Shown here piece by piece: positions 7,780 through 15,945 of a stretch of 34,393 nt of DNA. Location: NCBI GenBank assembly GCA_026983675.1, contig JALSTP010000190.1, positions 1-34,393 on the forward strand. Reading direction: 5' to 3'. The translations under genes were made by a program, and so were the position numbers. The notes beneath the pieces are model-generated. The model saw nothing but the letters and a program-made list of their open reading frames with translations. It was not told the DNA's origin and did no database searches. Origin of the DNA: Sedimenticola sp. (GTDB taxonomy: Bacteria > Pseudomonadota > Gammaproteobacteria > Chromatiales > Chromatiaceae). The first letter of the stretch is position 1. Every line of letters starts with the position of its first letter.

Positions 7780-10182
7780 TCAGGCCAGAGGCTCGGGCCG
7801 GCCCAGGTGATAACCTTGGGCGAAATCGACGCCGATATGCCGCAGCAGTTCGAGAATCTCTTCGTTTTCAACGAATTCTGCAATGGTTTGCTTGCCCAGT
7901 AGCTGGCCGATCTCGTTGATGGACTTCACCATTGCCAGATCGATTTCGTCCTCGTGGATATCACGCACGAACTCGCCGTCGATCTTGAGGAAGTCCACCG
8001 GCAAATGCTTGAGATACCCGAAGGACGACATGCCGCTGCCGAAGTCGTCCAGCGCAAAACGGCAGCCGAGTTCGCGCAGTTCCTTGATAAAGGCGGACGC
8101 CTTGCTGAAGTTGGTCACCATCGCCGTCTCGGTGATCTCGAAGCAGAGGCGGTCCGGGGGTATGCCATAACTCGCGATCTGCTCGCGGATGAACGCCAGA
8201 AAGTAGCTGTCGGTCACCGAATGTCCCGATAGATTCAGGGTGCATAAGGCGATACCGTGCAACCGATCCGGGTGTTCCGCCAACCATTTGAAGGTGGTGC
8301 GCACCACCCAGCGGTCGATGGTGGGCATCATGTTATAACGCTCCGCCGCCGACAGGAACAGGGCGGGCGAGACGAAGGCCCCCTTCTCGTCCTGCATGCG
8401 CAACAGGATCTCGAATCGCTCCCCTGTATCATCATCCTGCCGCAATGGCCTGATCGGCTGGTGATAGAGAAAGAAGCGCCCGTCCTCGAACGCATCATGC
8501 ATCCGGCTGATCCAGCACATCTCCTGTTTGCGCTGCGCCAGATCCTCGTCATCGGTCCGATAGACATGCAGGCGGTTGCGCCCCTCTTCCTTGGCTGAAT
8601 AACAGGCGGCGTCCGCTGCGCTCAACACCTCCGCCAGACTCATCGCAGGATAACCAAGCGCGACCGCGCCGATGCTGCAACCAACGCTGAAGACCTTGTC
8701 TTTCCAGGTGAACCGGTACTCGCGAATGGTATCCAGCAGTGTCCTGGCGGTCTCCACGGCATGCTCCAGGCTGCAGTTGCGCAGCAGGATACCGAATTCG
8801 TCACCCCCCAGGCGGGCGAGCAGATCGGAGCCGCGCATGTGGCGGCGGATCAATGCCGCAAGCTGGCGCAGGAGTTCGTCGCCGGCCGCGTGGCCGCCGG
8901 TGTCGTTGACCACCTTGAACTGATCGAGATCCAGATAGAAAAGGGTGTGCCGGTCGCCCTTGTCCATCTCCGACAAGGCATGGTTGACGCGCTTCTCGAA
9001 CTCGCCTCTGTTGACCAGCCCCGTGAGGGAATCGTGGCTGGCCTGGTAGGCGAGTTCCTCGGCCAGTTCCCGGGCGTCGGTGATATCCCGCATAAAGGCG
9101 GTAAACACGGGATCGCCGTTGATATCCACCCGACTGACGGCCAGCTCCAGTGGAAATTCACTCCCGTCGCTGCGCATGCCCAGGGTCTCCATGCGCCGCC
9201 CGATGAGGGCGTTGCGTCCCGTTTCCAGATGCTTGTCGAAGGCCCGGTTGTGCGCCTCGCGCAACGCCTCGGGAATCAGGAGGGGCGCCATCGGCTCGCC
9301 GACCACCTCGTCGCGCCGGTAGCCAAAGATCTTTTCGGCCGCCAGATTGAAATCGATGATCCTGCCGTCCACGCCGACGCTGACCACGCCGTCGAGGCTG
9401 GTATCGAGAAAGGCCCCTTTACGCGCCTCATTCTCCTGCATCGAGGCGATCGCGTCAGCACGCCGCCGCTCTTGCCGGTAGAGCTTGTGCATGGCATAGA
9501 AAATCCCGCCCAACCCCACCAGCCAAAGCATCAGAAAACCGATGGTACTGCTCACCAGCCGTGTGTGGCGACGCGCCAGCAGATCGTTCATCGGCAGCTT
9601 GATCCCCACCCCACCGCCGATATCGCCCTCTCTATACCCTTGTGCCGCGTGGCAGCGAACACATCCTTTGCCCATCATGATCGGTCGCATCAAGCGCAGG
9701 TAGGTGCCGTTCCCGTCCTCCACCAGGTCGAAAACCTCCTTCCTGCCCGCCCTGAACTGTTGCAGGGCGCGCCGTTCCCATGCGTCCGGTGCGTTCTCCG
9801 GGCGCAGGGGATGGAGACTGGTGATGCGCCCCGGCACGCCATAGAACTCGCCGTAGCGTTCATTGATCTGGCGGATCATGCGCGCCGGGTTGATGAGCGT
9901 CAGCCGTTTCCCGGAGGGCGTGGTGATATCCCGTTCCGGCAGGTGCGCCAGATAGGGGTCGGGTCGGTTGAGATCGGAAACAGGAACGTAGAGGGTGGCG
10001 TAGTCGGAGGCCCACAGGCGAAAGGCCAGATCCTTGCGAAAATGCGCGCGTGCCTCACCGGTGGCCACTGCCATCATGGTGCGGTTGGCTTGATGGTATT
10101 CCCAGACCAGCAACCCCCCAACCAGCACGCTCCATAATAGGATCAGTGCCAATCCGCATTGCAAAAAGCGTCTCCGCGCCAT
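7780..10182 (-). CDS. Membrane heme-sensor (DUF3365) PAS-GGDEF-EAL c-di-GMP enzyme
   Basis: Predicted bifunctional c-di-GMP synthase/phosphodiesterase of the inner membrane. From ATG 10182 it has 800 residues. A transmembrane helix at about 7-25 precedes a periplasmic DUF3365 (Tll0287-like) domain with CVRCH at about 174-178, a covalent c-type heme site. A second helix (about 209-232), a PAS domain, GGDEF and EAL domains follow. The GGDEF signature is intact (LGGDEFG), with the inhibitory RxxD site (RGSD) five residues before it. The EAL domain reads EIL but keeps DDFGSGMSSF, the Lys of LKIDGEF and EFVENEE, so it is probably active. A TTG at 10203 opens the frame further, but ATG 10182 starts just before the membrane helix. 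The heme suggests redox, NO or CO sensing. Confidence 0.9.
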   Translation of the reverse strand: MARRRFLQCGLALILLWSVLVGGLLVWEYHQANRTMMAVATGEARAHFRKDLAFRLWASDYATLYVPVSDLNRPDPYLAHLPERDITTPSGKRLTLINPARMIRQINERYGEFYGVPGRITSLHPLRPENAPDAWERRALQQFRAGRKEVFDLVEDGNGTYLRLMRPIMMGKGCVRCHAAQGYREGDIGGGVGIKLPMNDLLARRHTRLVSSTIGFLMLWLVGLGGIFYAMHKLYRQERRRADAIASMQENEARKGAFLDTSLDGVVSVGVDGRIIDFNLAAEKIFGYRRDEVVGEPMAPLLIPEALREAHNRAFDKHLETGRNALIGRRMETLGMRSDGSEFPLELAVSRVDINGDPVFTAFMRDITDARELAEELAYQASHDSLTGLVNRGEFEKRVNHALSEMDKGDRHTLFYLDLDQFKVVNDTGGHAAGDELLRQLAALIRRHMRGSDLLARLGGDEFGILLRNCSLEHAVETARTLLDTIREYRFTWKDKVFSVGCSIGAVALGYPAMSLAEVLSAADAACYSAKEEGRNRLHVYRTDDEDLAQRKQEMCWISRMHDAFEDGRFFLYHQPIRPLRQDDDTGERFEILLRMQDEKGAFVSPALFLSAAERYNMMPTIDRWVVRTTFKWLAEHPDRLHGIALCTLNLSGHSVTDSYFLAFIREQIASYGIPPDRLCFEITETAMVTNFSKASAFIKELRELGCRFALDDFGSGMSSFGYLKHLPVDFLKIDGEFVRDIHEDEIDLAMVKSINEIGQLLGKQTIAEFVENEEILELLRHIGVDFAQGYHLGRPEPLA

Positions 10183-10207
10183 GTCCACCACAATCGATCC
10201 CAAGTGT

Positions 10208-10216
10208 TTATTCCAT
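10208..10216 (-). promoter_or_regulatory. Possible minimal upstream ORF (Met-Glu-stop) with strong RBS
   Basis: Upstream of the GGDEF-EAL gene the strongest ribosome site, AGGAGGA (around 10221-10227), sits four bases before ATG-GAA-TAA, a two-codon frame. The likely true start, ATG 10182, has only a weak GGTGG. Ribosomes loading here could reinitiate downstream. It may equally be a chance ATG, with the Shine-Dalgarno acting at a distance. Confidence 0.3.
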
Positions 10217-10257
10217 AGAGTCCTCCTCTAAGGCATCGGCCGGACCTTTAATTTTTT

Positions 10258-10287
10258 TATTATTAACCCGGCAACAATATATATCGA
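10258..10287 (+). repeat. Solitary end of the MITE-like family
   Basis: The sequence TATTATTAACCCGGCAAC followed by AATATATATCGATA matches about 29 bases of the left ends of copies A-C. No matching right end or core is found between here and the HDOD gene. It lies about 75 bases upstream of the GGDEF-EAL start and may be a remnant or a one-ended deletion product. Confidence 0.7.
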
Positions 10288-10455
10288 TACCCCTCCGGGC
10301 GGAGCCTCCCGCGCTTGGTGTTGAAAAGGCGGCGAAGACGCATGGGGGTGGATAAAGACTAACGGCGGGACCCTGGCAAGGATATCCGGCATTCTGTCAG
10401 CGCTGCCGTAGAGCCGCCTCCCCACGCGGGTGTTGGATGAAAGGCGCCCTCCGGG

Positions 10456-11328
10456 TCAGTACCCGGCAGGATGGCTCCACTGAGCGCCGCCCGCGAGCAC
10501 GTTGGTGGTCATCTCCACAATCTGCGGGGAGGCCTCCTCCACGACACCCTCCACTTCGCTCCGGTCGAGTCCTGTGATCTCCCAGGCCACCGGATGAATC
10601 CGGCCGATTGAGTCGTCGAGATCATGACCCCATGACTCGCCGCTGGCAACGACACAACCGATATGCACCAAAGCGGTCTCCAGTCCGAAGTCGCCGACTT
10701 CTTCCAGGGCGTGGTGATACCGGACAACTTGCTGAATGCTCTCGGGAAGCCCCCATTGTTTCACTAATGCGTGGCCCACCTCGGCATGATCGAAACCCAG
10801 CACGTCCTGCTCCGCCGCGCTCAACAGATCGTCGTCCCGCTCGGCGATGAGGAGGATATCCCGCGCCTGCTCCGGGAGGTGCTGAAGGATGGCCAGCCGG
10901 CCAATGTCGTGCAACACCCCCATCACAAACAACCGTTCGCCATGCAACACATCGCAGCGTTTGGCCAGGGTCCGGGCATAGGCGCCGGTACTGATCGCAT
11001 AGTGCCAGTACTCGGTCATGTTCATCAGGTCCGCGGGGATCCCGTTGAAGAGCTGCCGCGCGGCGGTCATGACTGCCAGATCCCTCAGGTCCCGGGTGCC
11101 GATGACAGTCACTGCCCGGGAGATGGTCTCCACCGGTACCGGCAGTCCGTACATGGCGCTGTTCACGGTACGCAGCAGACGCGCACTCAAATCGGTATCC
11201 TGGCTGATGACTTCACCGATATCCGCCGCGGAAAATCGGGGCGAGTCGATCATTTGGTTGACGTGGACGCACACCTCGGGCAACGCCACCAGTTGGTCGA
11301 TATTGGCTACGAATTCGGTGACAGTCAT
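10456..11328 (-). CDS. HDOD domain signalling protein
   Basis: HDOD proteins are catalytically degenerate relatives of HD phosphohydrolases that act as scaffolds in bacterial signalling, often alongside c-di-GMP enzymes. The product is 290 residues from ATG 11328, chosen because GGAGAA lies about eight bases upstream; a start 14 codons earlier lacks one. The HDOD region covers roughly residues 5-205, with VISQDTDLSARLLRTVNSAM, VLHDIGRLAI and YHHALEE as landmarks. No output domain follows, only about 60 residues rich in acidic side chains. It is transcribed in the same direction as the GGDEF-EAL gene 250 bases downstream, and a functional link is plausible but unproven. Confidence 0.9.
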   Translation of the reverse strand: MTVTEFVANIDQLVALPEVCVHVNQMIDSPRFSAADIGEVISQDTDLSARLLRTVNSAMYGLPVPVETISRAVTVIGTRDLRDLAVMTAARQLFNGIPADLMNMTEYWHYAISTGAYARTLAKRCDVLHGERLFVMGVLHDIGRLAILQHLPEQARDILLIAERDDDLLSAAEQDVLGFDHAEVGHALVKQWGLPESIQQVVRYHHALEEVGDFGLETALVHIGCVVASGESWGHDLDDSIGRIHPVAWEITGLDRSEVEGVVEEASPQIVEMTTNVLAGGAQWSHPAGY

Positions 11329-11394
11329 AGTTTTTTCTCCGGAGAACAGGCTGTTTGTTGGATGGGCCAAGGGTATTGCAAGGATGTGCCGTCA

Positions 11395-11421
11395 TTTTCA
11401 ATGTCTGTAACCCATTGAAAA
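11395..11421. promoter_or_regulatory. Inverted repeat upstream of the HDOD gene
   Basis: TTTTCAATG and CATTGAAAA form a perfect 9-bp inverted repeat around a 9-base spacer, about 67 bases before the HDOD start. It could be an operator or a weak hairpin. There is no run of T on either side to make it a convincing terminator. Confidence 0.4.
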
Positions 11422-11474
11422 CAAAGGAACCAGAACAGGCCGTTCTTTCCGGTTCCGTGCTTGAAAGGGTCCGA

Positions 11475-11552
11475 GGAGTCTGTCGGATTTAGGATAAGTC
11501 TACTGCGCTTTCCCCCCATGCACGCGACGATCACCTAAACCCGACAGACTCC
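11475..11552. mobile_element. Second, unrelated short MITE-like element (78 bp)
   Basis: GGAGTCTGTCGGATTTAGG at 11475-11493 is matched, with one mismatch, by the inverted copy at 11534-11552. The 40 bases between are non-coding. CGAG occurs on the outer side of both ends and could be a four-base target duplication. The ends look like insertion-sequence termini, but I see no transposase and no second copy in the window. Confidence 0.55.
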
Positions 11553-11579
11553 GAGAGAGAGCCTTTCAACATCCTGTTG

Positions 11580-11607
11580 GGGCGCGGTGGCATCCTGCAC
11601 CGCGCCC
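11580..11607. terminator. Strong GC-rich hairpin
   Basis: GGGCGCGGTG (11580-11589) and CACCGCGCCC (11598-11607) form a perfect 10-bp stem around an 8-base loop, followed on the plus strand by ACTTTCC. It resembles a terminator without a full T tract. With no plus-strand gene ending just before it, its role is unclear. The rest of 11329-11736 contains no gene. Confidence 0.4.
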
Positions 11608-11736
11608 ACTTTCCTATAGTCGACCCAATATCCCCAACCTTTACCGCCTGGGGATCAGCCGCTACAGTGGGCACATTTCAGGATGTGACACAGATCTCAT
11701 GTGTCTCGCTTCAATCTTCATTCGGAGAGGTTACCC

Positions 11737-11961
11737 ATGCCCTATTTCATCTACAGAATCACACCACCGGACACCTTCGAACACCTCGACACGAAGGAAA
11801 AGTACCGGGACGCCAAGGTCCGAGTCACGGAACTGCGCAAGGCACTGCCCGATGACAGCGACGACATCGTTCGCATGATCTTCGCCAAGAATACGATGGA
11901 GGCCACCAAGCTGCTTGCCCGGCCCCCGGAGCACGAAGGCCAGATCATCGGCGACGACTGA
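11737..11961 (+). CDS. Small conserved hypothetical protein (74 aa)
   Basis: A soluble, charged protein starting MPYFIYRITPPDTFEHLD and ending IIGDD. I recall similar small proteins with the same MPYF-YRI opening and a GDD/GDE ending in other gammaproteobacteria, but no function is known to me. The start is ATG 11737, preceded by GGAGAGG, rather than the GTG-type starts further up. It contains no cysteine or signal peptide, and the Lys/Arg/Asp-rich middle (YRDAKVRVTELRKAL) is probably helical. It precedes the DUF1631 gene by 136 bases on the same strand. Confidence 0.8.
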   Translation: MPYFIYRITPPDTFEHLDTKEKYRDAKVRVTELRKALPDDSDDIVRMIFAKNTMEATKLLARPPEHEGQIIGDD

Positions 11962-12097
11962 CGCCTTGTACGCCTTCATGATATTCTTGTCTTTCGATGA
12001 GAATTTTATTCTTCCGCCTGCAGGCAGTAGACATTCAGGCACAGCAGCGATCCTGTCGCCAATGCACCGTACGCGACGCAGCGGTTGAGGAACGGAG

Positions 12098-14404
12098 ATG
12101 AAATCAAACCGGTCGCCCGAAACAAACACCGGCGCTTCGCGATTCCCGGGACTCTTGGACCAGTGCCGCGACATCGTGCTCGTCTTCGCCAATGCCCAGC
12201 TTGCGGAGATGTTCAGCCATACCGATACCGCCCTGATCGATTTTGCCGAAAAGGCGGAGAACAATCAGGTACAGGGGCGTTTTTTCGAGGCCATCACCGA
12301 GATTCGCAATCAGCGGCCCGATATCGAACACACGATGCGCCAGCAGATAACCGCGGCCTTCAACAAGATGGGAAATTGGCAGGGCGCTCAGTTCGGCGAT
12401 GGCGCCGGTCCCGGATATGAAGTGGAGGAACTGACCCTGGTGGATGACGACGACATGGACGAATCGGTCGCCATCGGCAACATGATCCAGCGCACCGAGG
12501 CGAACTGCTACGCCGAACTCTATGCCCTGGGACAGCGCTTCGCCATCCTCAACCGCGGCAGGAAGATGACCGCCGATGAGTTGCCGGCCGGTCCCCACCC
12601 CCTGGTCTACGGCTTTCAGGCGGCACTGCGGCCGGTGCAGATCGATACCCGGGTCAAGCTGGTGCTCTATGCCCTGTTCGACAAATTCTTTTTGAAGCAA
12701 CTGCCCGGTCTCTATGACGAACTGAATGCCCTGCTCACCGAAGCTGGCATACTGCCCAACCTCAAGCCCGCGGTGAACAAGGCCGGTCAAGCGGCGAAGG
12801 CGGGCCGACAAGAAAAAAAACATGAGAAAAGCGAACAGGATGGAAAGGCCGATCAGCCGCGCGCCGTACCCTCCCGGGCGCTGGGAGAGGAACTGTTCGA
12901 CAACATCCTCGACCTGATGAAGGCGAACCGGCAGCGTAGCGGCCGGCCCGTGCGCGAACCGAAGCACCCCGTTCCCAAGGAAGAACTGGTCTCCGTCATC
13001 CACCACATCGAGCCCTCCGTGGGCACCCTCTTTCCCGAAAGCGACGGAAGTGACGCCGCCCTCATCTCCAACATCGAGATCGACCTCGAACTCCTGGAGC
13101 GGATCAAACGCACCCTCGCCCAGGACCGGGAACAGATCTTCAACGAAATTGGCGAAGAAAACATCAGTGGCGCCGACGCGGACACGATCGACCTGGTGGG
13201 CATGCTGTTCGAATACATGCTCAACGACCCGGTCCTGCCCAACGTGGCCAAGGCGCTCATCAGTCACCTGCACACCCCATACCTCAAGGTGGCCATCATC
13301 GACCGCGAGATGCTCACCAACAGTCTGCATCCGGCGCGGGAACTGCTCGATCTGCTGGTGGAGGCGGGCGGCCTCTGGGTCGACGAAACGGATACCGCCT
13401 ACGGTATCTTCCCCCACATGCAGACTGTGGTGGATCGCGTTCTCAAGGATTTCATCGATGATATTACCCTGTTCGGCGAACTCCTCGCTTGGTTCAGAGG
13501 CAAGGTGGAAGCCCAGAGGCAAAGCACCCAGCTCATCGAGAAGCGCACCCAAGAGGCCACGAAGGGCAAGGAAAAGCTCCAAGTCGCGAGGACCCGCGCC
13601 CAACAGGAGATGAAGGCGCGCACCGGGCAATGGCCGCTCCCCGGCGTTGTGACGGACTTCCTCACCCGGACCTGGGTGGACAAACTGATCTTCATCCTGC
13701 TGCGCAATCCGGAAGGCGAATTCAGCGACGAATGGAACGAGGCACTGCGGCTGGCCGATGAGATCGCCTGGGCGTTCGATCCCAACGCTACCGACGCCAG
13801 TCGCAAGGCATTTGCACATAGCCTGCCCAAACTCCGATCAAGCATAGAAGAAGGTCTGGAATCCCTCGGCGGTGTGGCGCGTGGCAATATCGACGCCCTG
13901 TTCAGGTTGCTTGAATCGCCAGCAAAACCTTGGGATACGGTGTCGTCCGAGGAAAAGAAAGCCGCAGTTGAACCGCCGGCCCTGGCAGCGCAGCACCGTA
14001 CCCCGTCTTCCCGATTCATCAGCGGCGAAACCGGCCAGGCGGATGAAGAGGCCGAAAAACCGCCCACCCCGGCCGAAAACGAACTGATGGGGCGGCTGCG
14101 TGCGCTCGGTACCGGCCTGTGGTTCGAGCTGATCCCGCCGGACAGCGACACCCGGCGCCGCATAAAGCTTTCCTGGCTGAGTGAGAAAACCGATCTCTGC
14201 CTGTTCGTGGACCGCGCCGGCGTTCAGGCCGCCGTGATGCCCCTGCTTGACCTCGCTCGGGCCATTCTGTCGGACAACGCCCGCATCATTCGTCAGCCCA
14301 AGCAACCCTTCATCGAACGGACACTGGTGGCGATCCGCAACTTTCTCCGTCATCCGGAAAAAACGCAAAAAGATAAAGAGCCTGACGATACTGCCGCTAC
14401 CTGA
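12098..14404 (+). CDS. DUF1631 family protein
   Basis: A 768-residue cytoplasmic protein of the DUF1631 family, which has no established reaction. The N-terminal part (CRDIVLVFANAQLAEMF) and the segment EVEELTLVDDDDMDESVAIG are characteristic. A low-complexity linker rich in Lys/Gln/Glu is at about 225-255 and a charged helical stretch at about 470-500. The last 100 residues (FELIPPDSDTRRRIKLSW then CLFVDRAG) resemble a PilZ-like barrel without a clear RxxxR c-di-GMP motif; that is my inference. ATG 12098 follows GAGGAACGGAG. A true PilZ gene follows within 90 bases, which fits a shared c-di-GMP theme. Confidence 0.88.
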   Translation: MKSNRSPETNTGASRFPGLLDQCRDIVLVFANAQLAEMFSHTDTALIDFAEKAENNQVQGRFFEAITEIRNQRPDIEHTMRQQITAAFNKMGNWQGAQFGDGAGPGYEVEELTLVDDDDMDESVAIGNMIQRTEANCYAELYALGQRFAILNRGRKMTADELPAGPHPLVYGFQAALRPVQIDTRVKLVLYALFDKFFLKQLPGLYDELNALLTEAGILPNLKPAVNKAGQAAKAGRQEKKHEKSEQDGKADQPRAVPSRALGEELFDNILDLMKANRQRSGRPVREPKHPVPKEELVSVIHHIEPSVGTLFPESDGSDAALISNIEIDLELLERIKRTLAQDREQIFNEIGEENISGADADTIDLVGMLFEYMLNDPVLPNVAKALISHLHTPYLKVAIIDREMLTNSLHPARELLDLLVEAGGLWVDETDTAYGIFPHMQTVVDRVLKDFIDDITLFGELLAWFRGKVEAQRQSTQLIEKRTQEATKGKEKLQVARTRAQQEMKARTGQWPLPGVVTDFLTRTWVDKLIFILLRNPEGEFSDEWNEALRLADEIAWAFDPNATDASRKAFAHSLPKLRSSIEEGLESLGGVARGNIDALFRLLESPAKPWDTVSSEEKKAAVEPPALAAQHRTPSSRFISGETGQADEEAEKPPTPAENELMGRLRALGTGLWFELIPPDSDTRRRIKLSWLSEKTDLCLFVDRAGVQAAVMPLLDLARAILSDNARIIRQPKQPFIERTLVAIRNFLRHPEKTQKDKEPDDTAAT

Positions 14405-14487
14405 TCGCAGGGACGTTGTTGTTCCAACCCGGCGTCCCGGAGCGGGGGAGATCCCCACGAGACCACCACCAACAGGGCAGCAACGCA

Positions 14488-14844
14488 ATGACCGAAAAAA
14501 GGAACCAGACGAGAAGGGTTGCCAGGGGCAAATATGATCTTTTCGACATCAACAGCGGCGAGTACCTGGGTATTCTGGTCAATATGACCACGGAAGGCAT
14601 GATGCTCATGAGCCGCACCCCGATCCCCCCCGATTTCGTCTTCCAACTGGAGATGCGCATGTCCCGGCCATTCCGTGGTACCGCATCCGTCACGTTTGGC
14701 GCCGAAGCGCTCTGGTGCATGCGATCGACCGGGAATGGCCACTACTGGACCGGCTTTCGCATCATCGATATCGCCGATGAGACCGAGGGTTTTCTCGCCG
14801 AGATGATTGCCAGTTGGAAGCCGGAGACACGCTCCGCCGCCTGA
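14488..14844 (+). CDS. PilZ domain c-di-GMP receptor
   Basis: A 118-residue single-domain PilZ protein. The N-terminal RRVARGKY and the later NMTTEGMMLMS correspond to the RxxxR and (D/N)xSxxG c-di-GMP-binding motifs, the second somewhat altered (N-x-T-x-x-G). ATG 14488 is the start that places the PilZ motif ten residues in; a longer reading to 14416 has no support. The following glycosyltransferase starts four bases after the stop, indicating an operon. PilZ proteins paired with glycosyltransferases often couple c-di-GMP to surface polysaccharide production, which is a reasonable guess here. Confidence 0.88.
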   Translation: MTEKRNQTRRVARGKYDLFDINSGEYLGILVNMTTEGMMLMSRTPIPPDFVFQLEMRMSRPFRGTASVTFGAEALWCMRSTGNGHYWTGFRIIDIADETEGFLAEMIASWKPETRSAA

Positions 14845-14848
14845 ACGA

Positions 14849-15895
14849 ATGGCCCCTGCGACGCCGGCACCCCCCGCAGCCAAAACCGGCGTCACCATCC
14901 TGCTCCCTTTCCGGGATGCCGAAACCACACTGGCAGAGTGTCTCGATTCCATCGCCGTACAGACCTTCACCGCCTACGAACTGCTCGCCATCGACGATCA
15001 CTCGAGCGACCTCAGCGCATCGCTGGTCCGCCAGCGCGCTACCAGCGATCCACGTATCCGCGTGATCTCCAACCCCGGCAAAGGGCTGGTGGCCGCCCTC
15101 AATTTTGGTCTTGAACAGGCCCGGCATCCCTTTATCGCCCGCATGGATGCCGATGACCGCATGCTGCCGCAACGGCTGGAAATGCAACGGGCAAACCTGA
15201 CCGACCACCCGGAACTGAGTGTTCTCGGCACCCAGGTGCGCCTGTTTCCGGAAGAGGCCATCACCGCTGGCGCCCGCGAGTATCTACGCTGGCAGAATCT
15301 TTGCGTCACCCCTCAACAGATCGCGACCAACATCTACATGGAAGCGCCCCTCGCCCATCCTTCGGTGATGCTGCGACGCGCGGACGTCCTGGCCATTGGC
15401 GGCTACCGGGAAGGCCCTTTCCCCGAGGACTACGACCTCTGGTTCCGGGTACATCATTCCGGAGGACTGATGGCCAAGGTACCTCACATCCTGCTCCACT
15501 GGCGCGAAAGGCCCGACCGCACCTCGCGCACCGATCCCCGTTATTCCCGAGAAGCCTTCGACCGCCTACGCGCATCCTACCTGTCGAAGGATCCCCTGCT
15601 CACCCGCCGGTTCGAACGAGTGGTCATCTGGGGTGCGGGCAGGCGCACACGCAAGCGGGTCAGGCATCTGCTCGACCAGGGCATCGAACCGCTCGCCTGG
15701 ATCGACGTCGACCCACGCAAGATCGGAAACCGGATCAACGGCGCCCGGATCCATCCACCCGGGTGGCTGGAAGAACAAACGCCGAAACCACTGGTACTCT
15801 GTTATGTGGCAAGGCATGGGGCCCGCGAACGGATCGCGGCGTACTTGGACATGCTGGACTATGCGGCTGGAACGGATTATTTGATGATCGGGTAG
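14849..15895 (+). CDS. Family 2 glycosyltransferase with C-terminal nucleotide-binding-like domain
   Basis: A cytoplasmic GT-A glycosyltransferase of 348 residues. The N-terminal domain shows VTILLPFRDAETTLAECLDS, LLAIDDHSSD and the metal-binding ARMDADDR; FPEDYDLWFR is the usual acceptor-side motif. From about residue 245 a different module begins (VVIWGAGRRTRKRVRHLL), a GxGxxx Rossmann-like fold resembling the N-terminus of sugar acyltransferases. ATG 14849 lacks a clear ribosome site but is coupled to the PilZ stop at 14844. A TTG reading from 14807 overlapping pilZ is less likely. The sugar donor and acceptor cannot be named. Confidence 0.88.
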   Translation: MAPATPAPPAAKTGVTILLPFRDAETTLAECLDSIAVQTFTAYELLAIDDHSSDLSASLVRQRATSDPRIRVISNPGKGLVAALNFGLEQARHPFIARMDADDRMLPQRLEMQRANLTDHPELSVLGTQVRLFPEEAITAGAREYLRWQNLCVTPQQIATNIYMEAPLAHPSVMLRRADVLAIGGYREGPFPEDYDLWFRVHHSGGLMAKVPHILLHWRERPDRTSRTDPRYSREAFDRLRASYLSKDPLLTRRFERVVIWGAGRRTRKRVRHLLDQGIEPLAWIDVDPRKIGNRINGARIHPPGWLEEQTPKPLVLCYVARHGARERIAAYLDMLDYAAGTDYLMIG

Positions 15896-15945
15896 CGGCC
15901 CCCGTTTACCCTCCCCTGCCGATGCGCATGCAGGCGAGTGAACGC

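Noticed and set aside
8390-8420. The EAL domain as inactive because the signature reads EIL
   Set aside because: The essential Glu is retained and the other metal and catalytic residues (DDFG, Lys, later Glu) are present; the second signature residue varies in active enzymes.
8761-10137. 458-codon plus-strand frame opposite the GGDEF-EAL gene
   Set aside because: Antisense to a protein with clear GGDEF, EAL and heme motifs; no features of its own.
12104-13819. 571-codon minus-strand frame opposite DUF1631
   Set aside because: Antisense shadow caused by codon bias. The plus-strand product is a recognised family with a ribosome site.
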